64,000 nt of DNA from contig OX393555.1 in NCBI GenBank assembly GCA_947650365.1, positions 18,889,592 through 18,953,591 on the forward strand, given 5' to 3'. Below the pieces are notes generated by a model that had not been told where the DNA came from, did not search any database, and was given only the letters and a program-made list of their open reading frames with translations. Position 1 is the stretch's first letter; the number at the start of each line of letters is the position of its first letter. This DNA comes from Chamaelirium japonicum. Lineage: Eukaryota; Streptophyta; Magnoliopsida; Liliales; Melanthiaceae. Made by a program: the position numbers and the translations under genes. Shown here in pieces: positions 1-11,073 of the stretch.

Positions 1-844
1 CCATGATAGCTTGGTGCAAACATTTTCATCACAGTTGGAGCACAATTTTTCTTGCTACAGCTCCATAATTGGCTAGATCAGATAATAATTTGAATACTGC
101 TCTCTTTATATATTTGAGAGAGAGAGAGAGAGAGAGTTTGGCCCAAATTTCTGACCACTTCACCTCCTTAGACCAAATACTTTTTTTTGTTGTTGTTGGA
201 CTTTAGAGTTGAAATAGAGAAACATAAAATTCTATTTTCTCAATTCATCCTCTTTGATGTGCCACCACAGGAACACAAAAGGAAAGAAAAAAAAAATCCA
301 TTCATGTGTTTGTTCATGACTGTACTCTTTTGCATAAAAGTTCAAGAGATGATTCATATAAGGGGGGAGTAAATAATGATATCATACACACAAAACCATC
401 AATATATCTTTATTCCAATCACAATCTTACATATATCTCCAAAGAGACTTTTAGAGGAGGGCTACAAATAGTATGATATAGCACACAACAGAGACACCAC
501 ATGGAATGGCTACATACATGACCCAGAGCTACATACATGACCCAACCATGAGGGCCTCCTTATTTTATTTCTTGCACACAAAAACCCACTCCAATTGGAT
601 GACCCCTCCTCCAATTGTTCCACGAAACTCGACGCAAAATTACAAAACGCTATAATGCAGTGTATATGTACAACCAACCGGCAAACCAAACATCAACATT
701 ATTTGAGATAACTTTGGGTATAGATTCTAATGACGGTCCGGAGCTTGAATAGGCCTTATCAGGATCTCTAAGAACCAGCATCTCTAATTCTTCGATACAC
801 TTGCAGCACTCAGTGACACAATTCTCAAATCTGATAGATGTACT
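1..844. other. Non-coding stretch with a short (GA)n tract
   Basis: No coding exon is recognisable on either strand. The open frame at 187-372 has no family resemblance and is AT-rich filler. A (GA)n microsatellite lies at about 115-136. The last ~120 bases could be the 3' untranslated region of the minus-strand exon that ends at 845, but I see no polyadenylation evidence strong enough to annotate. Confidence 0.5.
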
Positions 845-1105
845 CTATATAAATGAAGAGGGTCGCTTTGGTAGCCCGCTGTTGAAATCATAAACTGGTG
901 CTATAGAGCTGTGAGTTGATGGGTTGGTGGCAGGAGGACCAATAATAGAAGCAGTTGTAAATTTTGGATGACGAAACCATAGCCTCAGCCTCATATATGA
1001 ACGGACAACTGCATCTGCATTCCACATCACATCTTTCATAGTAGACACCATTTCTCTCACCAAAGCATTCTTATTTTTAATAGCAATACTGATTCCTTCA
1101 AGATC
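845..1105 (-). CDS. Candidate terminal exon of an unrecognised gene
   Basis: An 87-codon open frame on the minus strand runs from a good splice acceptor (pyrimidine-rich tract then TACAG at 1106-1110) to a TAG stop at 845-847. The translation starts DLEGISIAIKNKNALVREM and ends SGLPKRPSSFI. It has balanced composition and looks like real coding sequence: a charged, probably helical first half, then a Pro/Thr/Ser-rich tail. I do not recognise the family. The candidate exon upstream (1765-1926) does not join it in phase without an intervening exon, so the two may belong to a broken or captured gene, or to different genes. It is seen as an exon-like frame; its function is unknown. Confidence 0.4.
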   Translation of the reverse strand, partial: DLEGISIAIKNKNALVREMVSTMKDVMWNADAVVRSYMRLRLWFRHPKFTTASIIGPPATNPSTHSSIAPVYDFNSGLPKRPSSFI

Positions 1106-1764
1106 CTGTAGAAAGAAGAAAATTCAGTGTTCAGTAGTCATGAAACCTATGGTATGCCCCCAACACAGTGATGCATATGGTTGGGCCGTCAGATATGCAT
1201 GCTTATGAAAGGTGCCGTCCAGTATTTAAAAAATTAAACTTAAGGTATTCAATTCGAAGGTATATATCAGTATAATTCTGATGCCAGGGGTTTTAATATA
1301 CCCAAGCACACATTTCATCTAACATGCGCACACATTTTAATATACCCAAGCCAAGCTTTCACTCTCTTTCTTTTACGAAGGGGACAATGGAGAGTCCACT
1401 CTTAAACCATTGGTCCATTAACCATTAGAATCTATACCCAAAGTTATCTATATGTCCATTCCAGCAGGGTTGTCAAGCAACATAAATTCAATGATAATAT
1501 TGACTATGCTGATTTATAATCAATAATGAAGCATAATCTAGTGATAAAGAATATGTTAAAAAACCTGTAGTGATAAAGAATATGTTCAAGAATCTGGTGC
1601 CGTTAAAGATTTCTAAATCGATAGTGGGTTTCAGCCACCAGATGCACGCTGCCACGTCAATCGGGCCAGCGAAATCGGGACAAACCTTTGGGCTGAATAA
1701 CATTTCTCATATGAAAAATATGTGATGCATTGATGATGCTGAAATAGGATGACTTGTTCTCTAC
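1106..1764. other. Non-coding stretch, intron-like
   Basis: AT-rich sequence between two minus-strand exon candidates. It contains two small direct duplications: a ~17-base repeat around 1290 and 1334, and a ~28-base repeat around 1539-1596. No coding signal is convincing. The 71-codon minus-strand frame at 1488-1703 is hydrophobic and low in complexity and matches nothing I know. Confidence 0.4.
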
Positions 1765-1926
1765 CTCATCTGCTTGAAGGGTGCCAATGTCTCTGCTATA
1801 CCATCCACAATACATCCCTCTTGAGCTACGACCCTCTTGTTGTTTGGGTTGACATATGAACCAATGTTCTCCTCTGATGAGGCCTCATGCTTTGCCCGCT
1901 TCTTGCAGAGAGTAGAGAAGCGGTTC
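1765..1926 (-). CDS. Candidate internal exon of an unrecognised gene
   Basis: On the minus strand an acceptor (TTCAG) precedes position 1926 and a donor (GAG followed by GTAGAG) follows position 1765. Between them is an open frame of 53 complete codons that starts NRFSTLCKKRAKHEASSEEN and ends ETLAPFKQMR. The basic NRFSTLCKKRAK segment recalls the end of a Myb/SANT-type DNA-binding helix, but that is only an impression. The 162-base length, both splice signals and the codon composition support an exon. A stop codon follows immediately if the donor is not used. No start codon or complete gene could be assembled. Confidence 0.4.
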
Positions 1927-2766
1927 CTGAACAATCAGATTGACTAAAATTACATAATTTAACTACATACAATGTATTGTTGTACCATACTTGTATATTT
2001 AAATGAAAAGTTCCAATGTAAACACGATTTAAAGAGAGAGTGAGAGAGAGAAACATCAACACACTTTAGTCACCTGAGAAGTGTCTCTATTGTCTTATTC
2101 CTTCCTTGGGTTCATACACATTTGACTGTAAGGAATCATCAATAGAAAACTACTACACAATAGTAATCAATCAACATACATATAGAACTTTAAGACGAAG
2201 TAAGAAAATTCCACCATAAAATTACCATGCAAAATAACAGCTAGAAAGTATCTATGAAAATATGCCCAAAAAGAAGATAGAAAGTCTTGAACTAATTACA
2301 TAATGTAAATTACTGCATTATGACATATTTACATTCATCACATAATAATCCACCGTCTTCAATTTTATCCCGAACCAGGTCCCTACAAATAAGACAAACT
2401 CCAATCTGTGAACAAATAAGAAAGAGTTAGACAATAAAAAATATACCACTACGTTATAAAGCGATCAAACATATCCGAATTGACTACCATATATCTAAAA
2501 AAAAGGCGAAACATATCACTTTGGTGAAACATATGTGCTCACCATCAATATGAGTATATTCTATAATATTATTGCCTCCGTCTTGCCATGATTAGTCGTC
2601 ATCTTTGTTCTGCCCTCCATATCGCTGCATCATTTATTAATTGTCTCTCGACAACATAACGATGGCGTCCCTCGATATGGTTCTCTGTGAAAATGATCTT
2701 ATAATTTTTAATTTTTTTTAGTACATTATATTGAATTTATAAATATTTTTAATAGAGAAAACATAC
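1927..2766. other. Non-coding stretch, AT-rich
   Basis: No convincing exon on either strand. A short GA tract lies at about 2033-2052. The rest is AT-rich and intron-like, between two minus-strand exon candidates. Confidence 0.4.
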
Positions 2767-2950
2767 CCTCAAGAAGCATCTCCATCCATGTTCTTCTTAA
2801 AAACATTGAAACATCACGGGCATATGGCATTAATCGCCAAATAACATTTTGGCTCATCCCATATAGGTGAACTCTACCACGAACAGGCCACCTAGGCCAC
2901 CCATTGACCCGTTCTTCAATGGGAATGACGGGTACATACCTATCCCACAC
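2767..2950 (-). CDS. Candidate internal exon of an unrecognised gene
   Basis: A minus-strand open frame of 61 codons lies between an acceptor (CTTTGCAG, read at 2951-2958) and a donor (GAGG then GTATG, ending at 2767). It begins VWDRYVPVIPIEERVNGWPR and contains GRVHLYGMSQNVIWRLMPYA and a C-terminal FLRRTWMEMLLEG. The aromatic-rich, balanced composition and paired splice sites argue for a genuine exon. I cannot name the family. It lies only 420 bases past the end of the Helitron helicase gene, on the same strand, so it may be a host exon captured by the Helitron or part of an older gene the Helitron entered. Confidence 0.4.
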
Positions 2951-3370
2951 CTGCAAAGGTGAGAAGTTGCAACTATAAGTCATCTTATTTAATGCATATA
3001 ATTTGATAAAGGTAATGAGCGTATACATTACCTCAGATCCTCGTGAAAACACCAGCTGAAAAGGCGCCTGTCGAAGTGTCCGCACTGGTGAGGGTAATGG
3101 CAGCGAAGGCGACTGTGTTGATGAGGATAGCTAGAGAAAGCGACGATATTGGCATGTGTTATCGACACGATATGATAATGGCAGCTATAACAATGCCATA
3201 TAAGTATATTTGGAGTAAGATGAAAGGAGTGATGGAGAGGGGGAGAGAGATACCAAACGTGAAGACGACGGCTGGAGTGAACGACGGTACTAACGTGCAT
3301 TACCGACGCGACGAGACGGTAATGGAAACTGTAATGGTATCGTATAAGTATCTTTGGATTTAAAACTTTT
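2951..3370. other. Region downstream of the Helitron helicase gene
   Basis: This should hold the 3' terminus of the Helitron, which on the plus strand would appear as YYAG followed shortly by a hairpin. I could not fix such a terminus by eye. The 106-codon plus-strand frame at 3043-3363 and the 123-codon minus-strand frame at 3028-3399 overlap each other in a purine-rich stretch and are not convincing proteins. Confidence 0.35.
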
Positions 3371-6300
3371 TCAAGACAATAGTACTTCAGGATAAACAAT
3401 ATTTGCAGTTTCAGTTGTGCCGTCTGGTCGAAGAAGTATAGAAATTCTGTTTGTTGATGTACATCTTGAAAGTGCTACATATAACTGTCCATGGCTAAAA
3501 ACCATTGTCCTCAAATCAATCCCGACGTACTTGACTGATTGGCCTTGAGCCTTATTGATTGTCATTGCATATGCAAGCCATATAGGAAATTGACGCCGTG
3601 ACATTGGAAATGGCAATTCTGATGATGACGGTATTAAAGATATCCTTGGAATAAATACCAAATCACCTGATTTATCTCCAGTTAAAATCTGGGCTTCAAT
3701 TACCCGAGTTTGACAACGGATAACCATTAATCTAGTCCCGTTGCAAAGTCCATCTTTAGGCGCAAGATTCCTGAGCAATATTATTGGGGACCCTACCTTT
3801 AATTTAAGCTTGAATGGTGGTAATCCGGAAGGATCAAGTGAATTCAAAAATTTAGTCGGATAACCATTAGACGTTAAACTAAGATCATCCTCGATAGCTT
3901 TATCTGCAGCATAATATACAATTATTTTTCCAGGGAATAGTTCCAATGCTGCATCATTTATTGCATTCACATCATCATTACGTACAGTAAGAATTATACG
4001 TTCAGTTAGGAATGATACAGATGATGTACCCTCCATATTTAATTGTGGGTAAACTAAAAGAATAAAATCTGTAAGATCTTTTAAGAAATAAATTCCTAAC
4101 GGTAATTGAATCGTTTCAGTTGGATTTGTTCCGACCTGTAATAATAAAAATAAAGATTTAGTTGGTAAGAAGCAATAAAGGACAACATATGGATTTCCAA
4201 TGGATGTTATAGTATTTACCTCAATCAGAAAGTTGGCAAAATTAATATTTTCGGGTTCCGCCCTATCCAAACGCATATTTTGTACCAAGTATAAAACTTG
4301 TACATGATTCCATATTATTGAGCGTCTGAGCGATGCAGCCACAATTTGTTCTCACACACCTTTTGGTATAATAGGTAAGATTTGTCAAAAATCTCCACCA
4401 AGAACAACTGTAATTCCACCGAATGGTCTTTTATTGCCTTTAACATCTTAAAGGGTTCGATCAACAGATTCAACACAATATCTATATTGCATTGTGATTT
4501 CATCCCAAACAATCAGCTTAGTCTCTCTAAAAAGAGCAGCATGTATTGATTGTTTCGTAAATCCATAACTTGAGTTTTCTAATATATCAAGGGGTATCTT
4601 AAATATTGAGTGTGCTGCACACCCTCCAGATAATAACAAAGATGCAATACCAGACGAAGCAACCATGATGACAATGTGACCAAGACTATGGCAAGCACCT
4701 GCAATTGTATTATATACAAATGTCTTCCCAGTACCAGCTGCTCCACTTAGAAAAAAAACTTTCCCCATTTCATTGAATACAGACTCAGTTACTGCTTTGT
4801 AAGCATTGTGTTGCTCAGTATTAAGACGCGCAACGTTATCAGCTGTTTCTTCTTGTTGTCCCTCGTACATTAATTGTTGTTGCTCCTAAATTAGTCTATT
4901 TTCAATCACCATACTCCATACTCCTACTAGCAAAGGTAGGGGAGGAAAATATGTCACGCTTTTACCTGCTTGTAAAAGAAGTTGGTCTAACAAATATAGA
5001 CCATAATCAGTTACTTGTTCTTTTGTTGGACTGGGAATGTTAAACTCCACACGAAGCTTATGATGAAGATCATCACATATATTTTGTGAAAATATATTCC
5101 ATAATGAATCGGGTTATAATGGAGAATATTTCAGTAGTATAATGCTGAACAATCTTCACAGTTGATATCTTGTATTCAAGATAGTAGCCTCCATAAGACA
5201 TTGTATCCATTCAGCATCATCTTCTAGCAATCCAAGTTCAGCACATGCAGATTTGAATGTAGGAAAAATAACACCATTCACTGTCCATAAATATTCAAAT
5301 AATTGTGGCCCTTTCACGACAGTGAGCAACAAACGAAGAAAGAACTTCTTGCCTTCATTTGGATTAGCAAAATACATCTTGCCAATAGCAAAACCTCGTT
5401 TCCTTGGGGTCCATATTTTATTTGCCTTACTCCAAACAAAATATTAAGGGAATTCTTGATAAGTAAAATTGCGTGCACTATGATTTTTAGCACAATAATC
5501 AAATAAGGCTATCAAAGTTGAATTTTGATTAGCCGCTCTAGAAATAATATCCCCAATATCTTCTGTTATCTTAAAAGTAACATGATGCATTCCAGGTAGA
5601 TGAATTGCTAACCGCACAACATTTGGCTTCTCTTGGTGTAATGGAAACTCAAGTAGTCTCCATGTTACTTCAGGTGGTCCGATGTATCGTGCATCAATGT
5701 ACTGCTGAATCTCATCACCTCCCAAAACCATGGTAGTTCTGTCATGTCCCTTATAAATGTATTTGTGAATATATTTAACCGCACGACATGATGCGCACAT
5801 TCAGCATTAATATAACAATCGAACATTACAGATAAATGAGGATTATATGGAACAACATCCCTATTATCAACCTCTTGTCCCCTCACAATATATACTTGAT
5901 TGGTATTACGACATCGATAAATAGGATATACATCCAAATCCATAGATGTTTCATCAGTAAACTTGCGTGGATAACGTTTGGTGCATTGACCGTTATCCAT
6001 ACATGATGCACGCTGGTTTCTCAACCCGCACGGACCATGAACCATGCATTTTTTAACAGTTTAAAAAAGCAGAGGATGTGTGTCAGGGTCTAGAAATTCA
6101 GCTGAAATTATTTGATCAACTTGTGCAACTGTTCGAATCTTATCTGCATGTTGAAGGAAGATCAATGCGTGTATATGTGGAAGACCGCGCTTTTGAAATT
6201 CAATTGTGAAAACATATGCAACTACTCGGCCAAATATCCCATTTTGTAAAATTTCTTTCATTATTGCTTTCCGCTTCAACTCAAATACATGAGCAACTAA

Positions 6301-9300
6301 ATCAGGTCGAAGAACAGCAGTTTGATAAGGTAACAATTCTGCTTTAATTTCTGGCTAATTAGAATTTGCAGTTACTATAAGAAATATATCTGGATGTTTG
6401 TTGTATCGTGTGATCGCCATGGAGTCTTGGAAAATCTCGTACATATTTCTTGGACTTCCTGAATGCGACGATGGTAAAATAAATCTTTTTCCAATTTGAG
6501 CTACAGACAAACCCTCTTCCGCCATATCTGTTAAACCCTTGTATATATCCGTCCGAATGATGTTTTGATTGAGTTTAACAAAACGAAGACGATTTTGTTC
6601 ATTCGTGGCCCATGCATCTACTAAGAATTCTTGGAATAATTTTCCTCCATGTAAGATTATTGAATATTCTATCGGGCGAGGGAATAACCGATATGCAAAA
6701 TATAATGTATGAGTAAGTCTGGAATTGCTTGAGCAATTATTGATTACATCAAACTGTCGTAGATCTTCTGACCACCCTAATTCTCCGAAAGGGAACATAA
6801 GTACGTAGTGCAATGGTAGATACGCCGGATGATATTCACTTATCTGTTTCAATTCTTGGCCGCCTCTCAAATGAAGAATGATGTCTCGTGTAGCATGAGC
6901 CTCACTTCCATCTCCCGGTAATATAATTGCAACTTCATCTGTCGTTGGAAAATTATAGCGACGACGATCGGTACCATGTTTATAGTGTAGATATGCCAAT
7001 ACATTATTGTTCTCTTGAGAATTTTTAATTGTACTTAAAATCTCGTATGCATGTTTATAAAGTTTGCAAAAGGGATTATTTTGCAAAAGTGTATCTTGAA
7101 TGGTACTTAAGACATCCCTTGATAAATTCGGATTACGGTGATCTCGAAAATCCAATGCAGTGTCTGGATCATAAATATAAAGCTGCAAATAAATCAGATC
7201 TTTACCAATATCTGGTAGCAATGCTCCCGTTTGGTGACGTAATTCTCCGTGTATTATAAACGACATAGGCCCATATCCAGTTAATGATCGGTCATCTATT
7301 TGTGCCCCAAGACTTGTAAAAGCATTTGCTGAATTATATTCTCTAATATATTTTTGAAATGACGTTGATCGTGAATCAGAGCCTTCGTATAGTGATTGAA
7401 GAGTAGGAGGCAATGCAGTAAGTGGGGGTAACTTTATTTTTCCTTCTAAACAGCACATTCCAAATAAAGAATGTTCAGCAGAAGATGTGGTTAATTGTTC
7501 ATCTTTCCAATAAAGAGCTGAACAAAATATACAGATAACATTCATACGTCCAAGAAAATGACAACCAGTTGGAACATGATGCGACGATCCTGTCTCTGTC
7601 ATATTTTCGTCTCCACATTCATACTCAAATGTATCTTCAATATAGGTGGTTTGCACATCATTTCTCATGTTATTACTCTCATGAGGTAGTTGCATTGGAT
7701 TTTCACTGTTAACATAATAAAACAGTTATATATATATACTTATTAAGATAATCCATACTTTTAAAATATTTATAATTTAATATTAAAATTTATTTTACAT
7801 TTCATAATATTACCTGTTATTTTCTCTATTTGGATATATGCTTTCAAATATGGATGAACATGCAACTGATTGAAACTCGAGTCCAAGGTTTTGAAATATG
7901 ACATTTGAGGTAGATTCACCAACTACGCTGCTTGTATAACTCTCTGGCAGTTCAAAAGAATATACCATTTTTTCTTTAGACGCTTTTTCTCTTGATCTCC
8001 GTATATGTTGTGATATTGCACGTATTGATACTGTTACTTCAGAACCAACCAATAACGGGACGTGACTTTCAACTCTTAACGATGATGTAGTTGATGGCCT
8101 CAAATGAGCAATCCTTTCAACCTCTTTCTCTTTCCCCTTGTTTCCATCCTGCACCAGACGTGAGCTCCCACCGATTATGAAGTCTTTGAAGGTAACTTGT
8201 GTTGATAGTTGGTCATTAATCATTTTTCCTTTAGCTTCTTTTTCTCTTACTCTCCGTGCTTGTTGGGATACTGTACGTAATGATACTGCTATGTCTTCCT
8301 TGGTAGTTTCTGTTGATAATTGATTTGCTATAAATTTAGCTCACTTTGATGAAAATATAGTTTCTTTTTCTCTCTCTCTTCGAGCATACTGCGCTAATGA
8401 CCGTTGAGATGGCCCTCGGTTGATCAGTAACTTTTGGAACTGCATTTGAATTTTTGAAACTCAATAAAATGAAAATACTTAAAAATGTAATAATCTTAAG
8501 GTCATGAGGCTTAATAAGGTGAGGCATATGTCTCAAAATTTTATAATGTATATGTTTTATGGATTGTTAAAATTTTTGGTATATTATATATATTACAAAC
8601 TCTGAAAAGAGTTAAGATGGATCATTTTGGTTTGTTATTTTTGTAGTATATCTTATTTGCCAAAGAACTTGATTGTATTTCTAACATGAACAAAAATCCA
8701 ATCGAAATTAAAAAAAAAAACGTATCAAAAAAACAATATCTGATTACATGTATAATTTTTTTTATTCCAAGACGTGCCAAAGATCATTTTGGTTTTTTTC
8801 AATGTTTGAGACCCTAAAATAATATTTTGCCTAAGATATATTATAATATTTATTAACTCTGTACTCTTTAAAAATAGCAAACAATCTTGGGTATGTTTCT
8901 AACATTAACAAAAATCTGATCAAAATCTAAGATAACTTAGCAAGATATTAACATTAACAAAGGAAACAACCAAATGAACTTTCTAATCACCATAGCATGC
9001 TTGAAATTAAAAAACTGTAATAAATTGAATAATAATAACTTGAATAGAAACAAAATGAAATTCATAATGCCAAGATTGACAAACCATGGAGGCAACACAT
9101 GGTGATGTTAGTAAGGGTCCAGAGGGTGGCTGACCGCGTTCAGCCTGATCGGCTACTGCTACAGAGGCTGATTGGTGAGACACATTTCCTATGAAAAGAT
9201 GAATAATATTACAATATGATCATATTCATATAATAAAAAAAGAAGAAGATATAGTGGTAACTAACCAGCCACAGTGATGTCGAGAATATCAATCATGGTT

Positions 9301-9365
9301 GACACAACAGGCACTAATGGTCTGACCATGGGAATGACAGACACAGTATACCCGGTAGACACTTG
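3371..9365 (-). mobile_element. Autonomous-type Helitron remnant, ends not located
   Basis: The span given is only the coding core. A Helitron is a rolling-circle DNA transposon that inserts between A and T and ends in a hairpin plus CTRR. Both the TC-type 5' end (to the right of 9365, on the minus strand) and the hairpin end (to the left of 3371) must lie outside, but I could not identify either by eye. The unidentified exon at 2767-2950 and the TMEM115 exon near 10.5 kb could lie inside or outside the original element. Confidence 0.75.
3371..9365 (-). pseudogene. Helitron RepHel (rolling-circle replicase plus Pif1 helicase), decayed
   Basis: Rolling-circle transposase that would nick, unwind and copy the Helitron. 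A consistent exon model, with matching phases, is 9365-9266, 9188-9085, 8439-7814, 7705-4220 and 4135-3371. The Helitron_like_N region covers ~7500-6061 and carries the HUH motif in EFQKRGLPHIHALIFL (about 6180). The two-tyrosine motif is KYIHKYIYKGHD (about 5760). The Pif1 helicase follows, with Walker [10 protein letters not shown] (about 4740), a Walker-B-like LIVWDE (about 4510) and the late motif [20 protein letters not shown] (about 3540). Lesions in frame: stops at 8341, 6355, 6061, 5444, 5156, 5114, 4886, 4448, 4385 and 4352, plus a one-base frameshift near 5800 between the HUH and tyrosine motifs. No initiator exon was found upstream of 9365. Many stops fit C-to-T change, as expected for a methylated, silent copy. 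Confidence 0.9.
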
Positions 9366-10295
9366 CTGTAGGGATAAAAATTTTAAATTATTCAAAGAAT
9401 GCATGAAGCTAAGTCAACGAACAAACTATATAATCTTAATATTTAATTTGTCTAGAATATGTAAGGTAGGATGAGGATCGAGGTCAAGTATGACAGGGGG
9501 TAAATTACACTTTTATCCCCTGAGGTCTAAATTTTTTAATATTCTTTTACTATTTTGGCCATTACTTAGACCCAATAGGCATTACTTAGACCCAAAATAT
9601 TCTTCATTCAGGTTTGATAATTGGACCCAAAATTTCAGAGCAATGGATTGAAAATTTTGGCCCCGATATAAATATTATTTATCCAAACGTTAAACCCAAT
9701 TAATCTTAGACCCAAAAATCGACTATTAGTAATCCAATATTTGCCAATCGACTATTATTAATCAAAATTTGCAACTCTAAATGAATCAACATGATTTTTA
9801 TCTTACTTCTCTGACATCTTATTTTTCATTTTACCAATATGCCTATTAAGTTGTTTAATTTATACTCTAACTTTGGAGGTCTATAGATGTTATAAACTCA
9901 CTATTTATAAACTCACTAATTATTATCTTTCATAGATTAGGAAAGGCTGTTGCACTTCCTTTCGACCCAAGTGGGTTGTGCCACCTCCAACATTAAAAAA
10001 GGCATAATTGGAAATAGCCTTGATTAAATCGATTTACTATCCAATTTTGGATTCTCGAAAGATTTATGGTGTAAGATATGTACATTAAAGTTGATTTTCT
10101 ACCAGATTTGACAATCACGTATTTAAATTGAATAGTTAAATTAAATAGTTAAATTGAAGGTTAGATGACATCGAAGGACTCGACGGTGTCATTGCATCGC
10201 CCGTTATAAAAAACAACACTCCTTTGTCACCTCCGACGGCGACAGCCATCCTCCGGCGAGCCAAAATAAATCATATTTCAACCGGCAACATGCGA
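9366..10295. other. AT-rich stretch with a possible TATA box
   Basis: No coding exon seen. The sequence around 9480-9720 repeats the phrase TTAGACCCAA several times. A TATAAAA sequence at 10205-10211 is followed by a GC-richer CTCC/CGGCG segment that looks like a plant promoter plus leader. It lies about 310 bases upstream of the orphan TMEM115 exon on the same strand, so it may be a promoter remnant, but no first exon is present. Confidence 0.3.
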
Positions 10296-10308
10296 CTATG
10301 TTGTGTGC

Positions 10309-10475
10309 CAGACTGGAGGACCACATTTAGCCACACATATAGCCACACATGTGTCGGACTGGAGGACCACATTTAGCCACACATGTGCCGGACTGGAGGA
10401 CCACATGCGGCTATGTTTCTTTTGCTTGACATAATTTAGCCACACATTTAGGCACACATATAGCCACACATATAG
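10309..10475. repeat. Short minisatellite of GGACTGGAGGACCACA and AGCCACACAT units
   Basis: The phrases GGACTGGAGGACCACAT and TAGCCACACAT(A/G)TG recur three to five times in about 170 bases, with spacing of roughly 34-50 bases. The copies are not uniform, so this is a small degenerate tandem repeat. The minus-strand frame across it (10296-10478) is a shadow of the repeat. Confidence 0.6.
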
Positions 10476-10521
10476 CATGTGATGGCAACCATGTACCTAT
10501 AACTTGTAACCATTTATGCAG

Positions 10522-10688
10522 GTTGCCATCAGCATATTAAGTCTTCTTTTCATTGGAAAATTGCTGGAACCATTATGGGGATCCAAGGAGTTCTTGAAGT
10601 TTATTATGGTGGTGAACTTTTTAACTTTGATCTGCGTCTTTGTTACTGCTATTGCATTATATTACGTAACTACACAGGAAAGCTACAT
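10522..10688 (+). pseudogene. Orphan exon of a TMEM115/rhomboid-like (RBL19-type) membrane protein
   Basis: A 167-base exon with a good acceptor (TTTATGCAG ending at 10521) and donor (GTAAGT from 10689). It encodes VAISILSLLFIGKLLEPLWG at its start, then EFLKFIMVVNFLTLICVFVT, and ends TTQESYM or similar. This matches the conserved core of plant TMEM115 homologues (DUF1751, rhomboid-like protein 19), Golgi multi-pass proteins. The LLFIGKLLEPLWGS(K)EFLKF segment is the family's most recognisable stretch. Two hydrophobic segments are visible. The frame is intact, but I find neither the preceding exon nor the following exon within several kilobases, so this is an isolated gene piece, probably captured by a transposon. 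The neighbouring Helitron is one candidate vehicle. The family call rests on remembered homologues and was not searched. Confidence 0.75.
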
Positions 10689-11073
10689 GTAAGTATCATG
10701 TGTACCTGAAACTATCTATCTACTTTCCCTTAACTTTGTTATTCATTTTCACCTTAAACATTTTTTCCTTCCAGTTTTCATTTTCAAACAGTGTGTCTTA
10801 ACATTGACCTCACCATATGAAGTTCCATTCTATTTTCATTTCATAGCAAAAGCTGAAAATTTTATATTAGTTAGTAGTCACTTAGTTCCTTTGATTGTGT
10901 GTGATTATGTGTAATTTACCCTTAAAGTTTTTTTGTCCAAAAAATTATGTGACATAATTGTTAGATAATGGAGAACTAATAAAAGCAAGATTGAAACTAA
11001 GATTTTAAATGTCAATTTTGATGTTGATTTTGGTCTGTCAAAAAAAAAAGTAGAAGCACTCTCCAAGGTTATA
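10689..11073. other. Intron-like sequence after the TMEM115 exon
   Basis: T-rich, intron-like sequence follows the donor at 10689. The next TMEM115 exon (encoding the segment that normally follows QESYLY) is not found here. No other feature is seen before the tandem repeats begin. Confidence 0.4.

Noticed and set aside
3028..3399. Overlapping plus- and minus-strand frames after the helicase gene
   Set aside because: Purine/pyrimidine-biased sequence giving open frames on both strands. No recognisable motif and no splice support.
7029..7259. 76-codon plus-strand frame opposite the Helitron gene
   Set aside because: Shadow of the minus-strand replicase coding sequence; no independent support.
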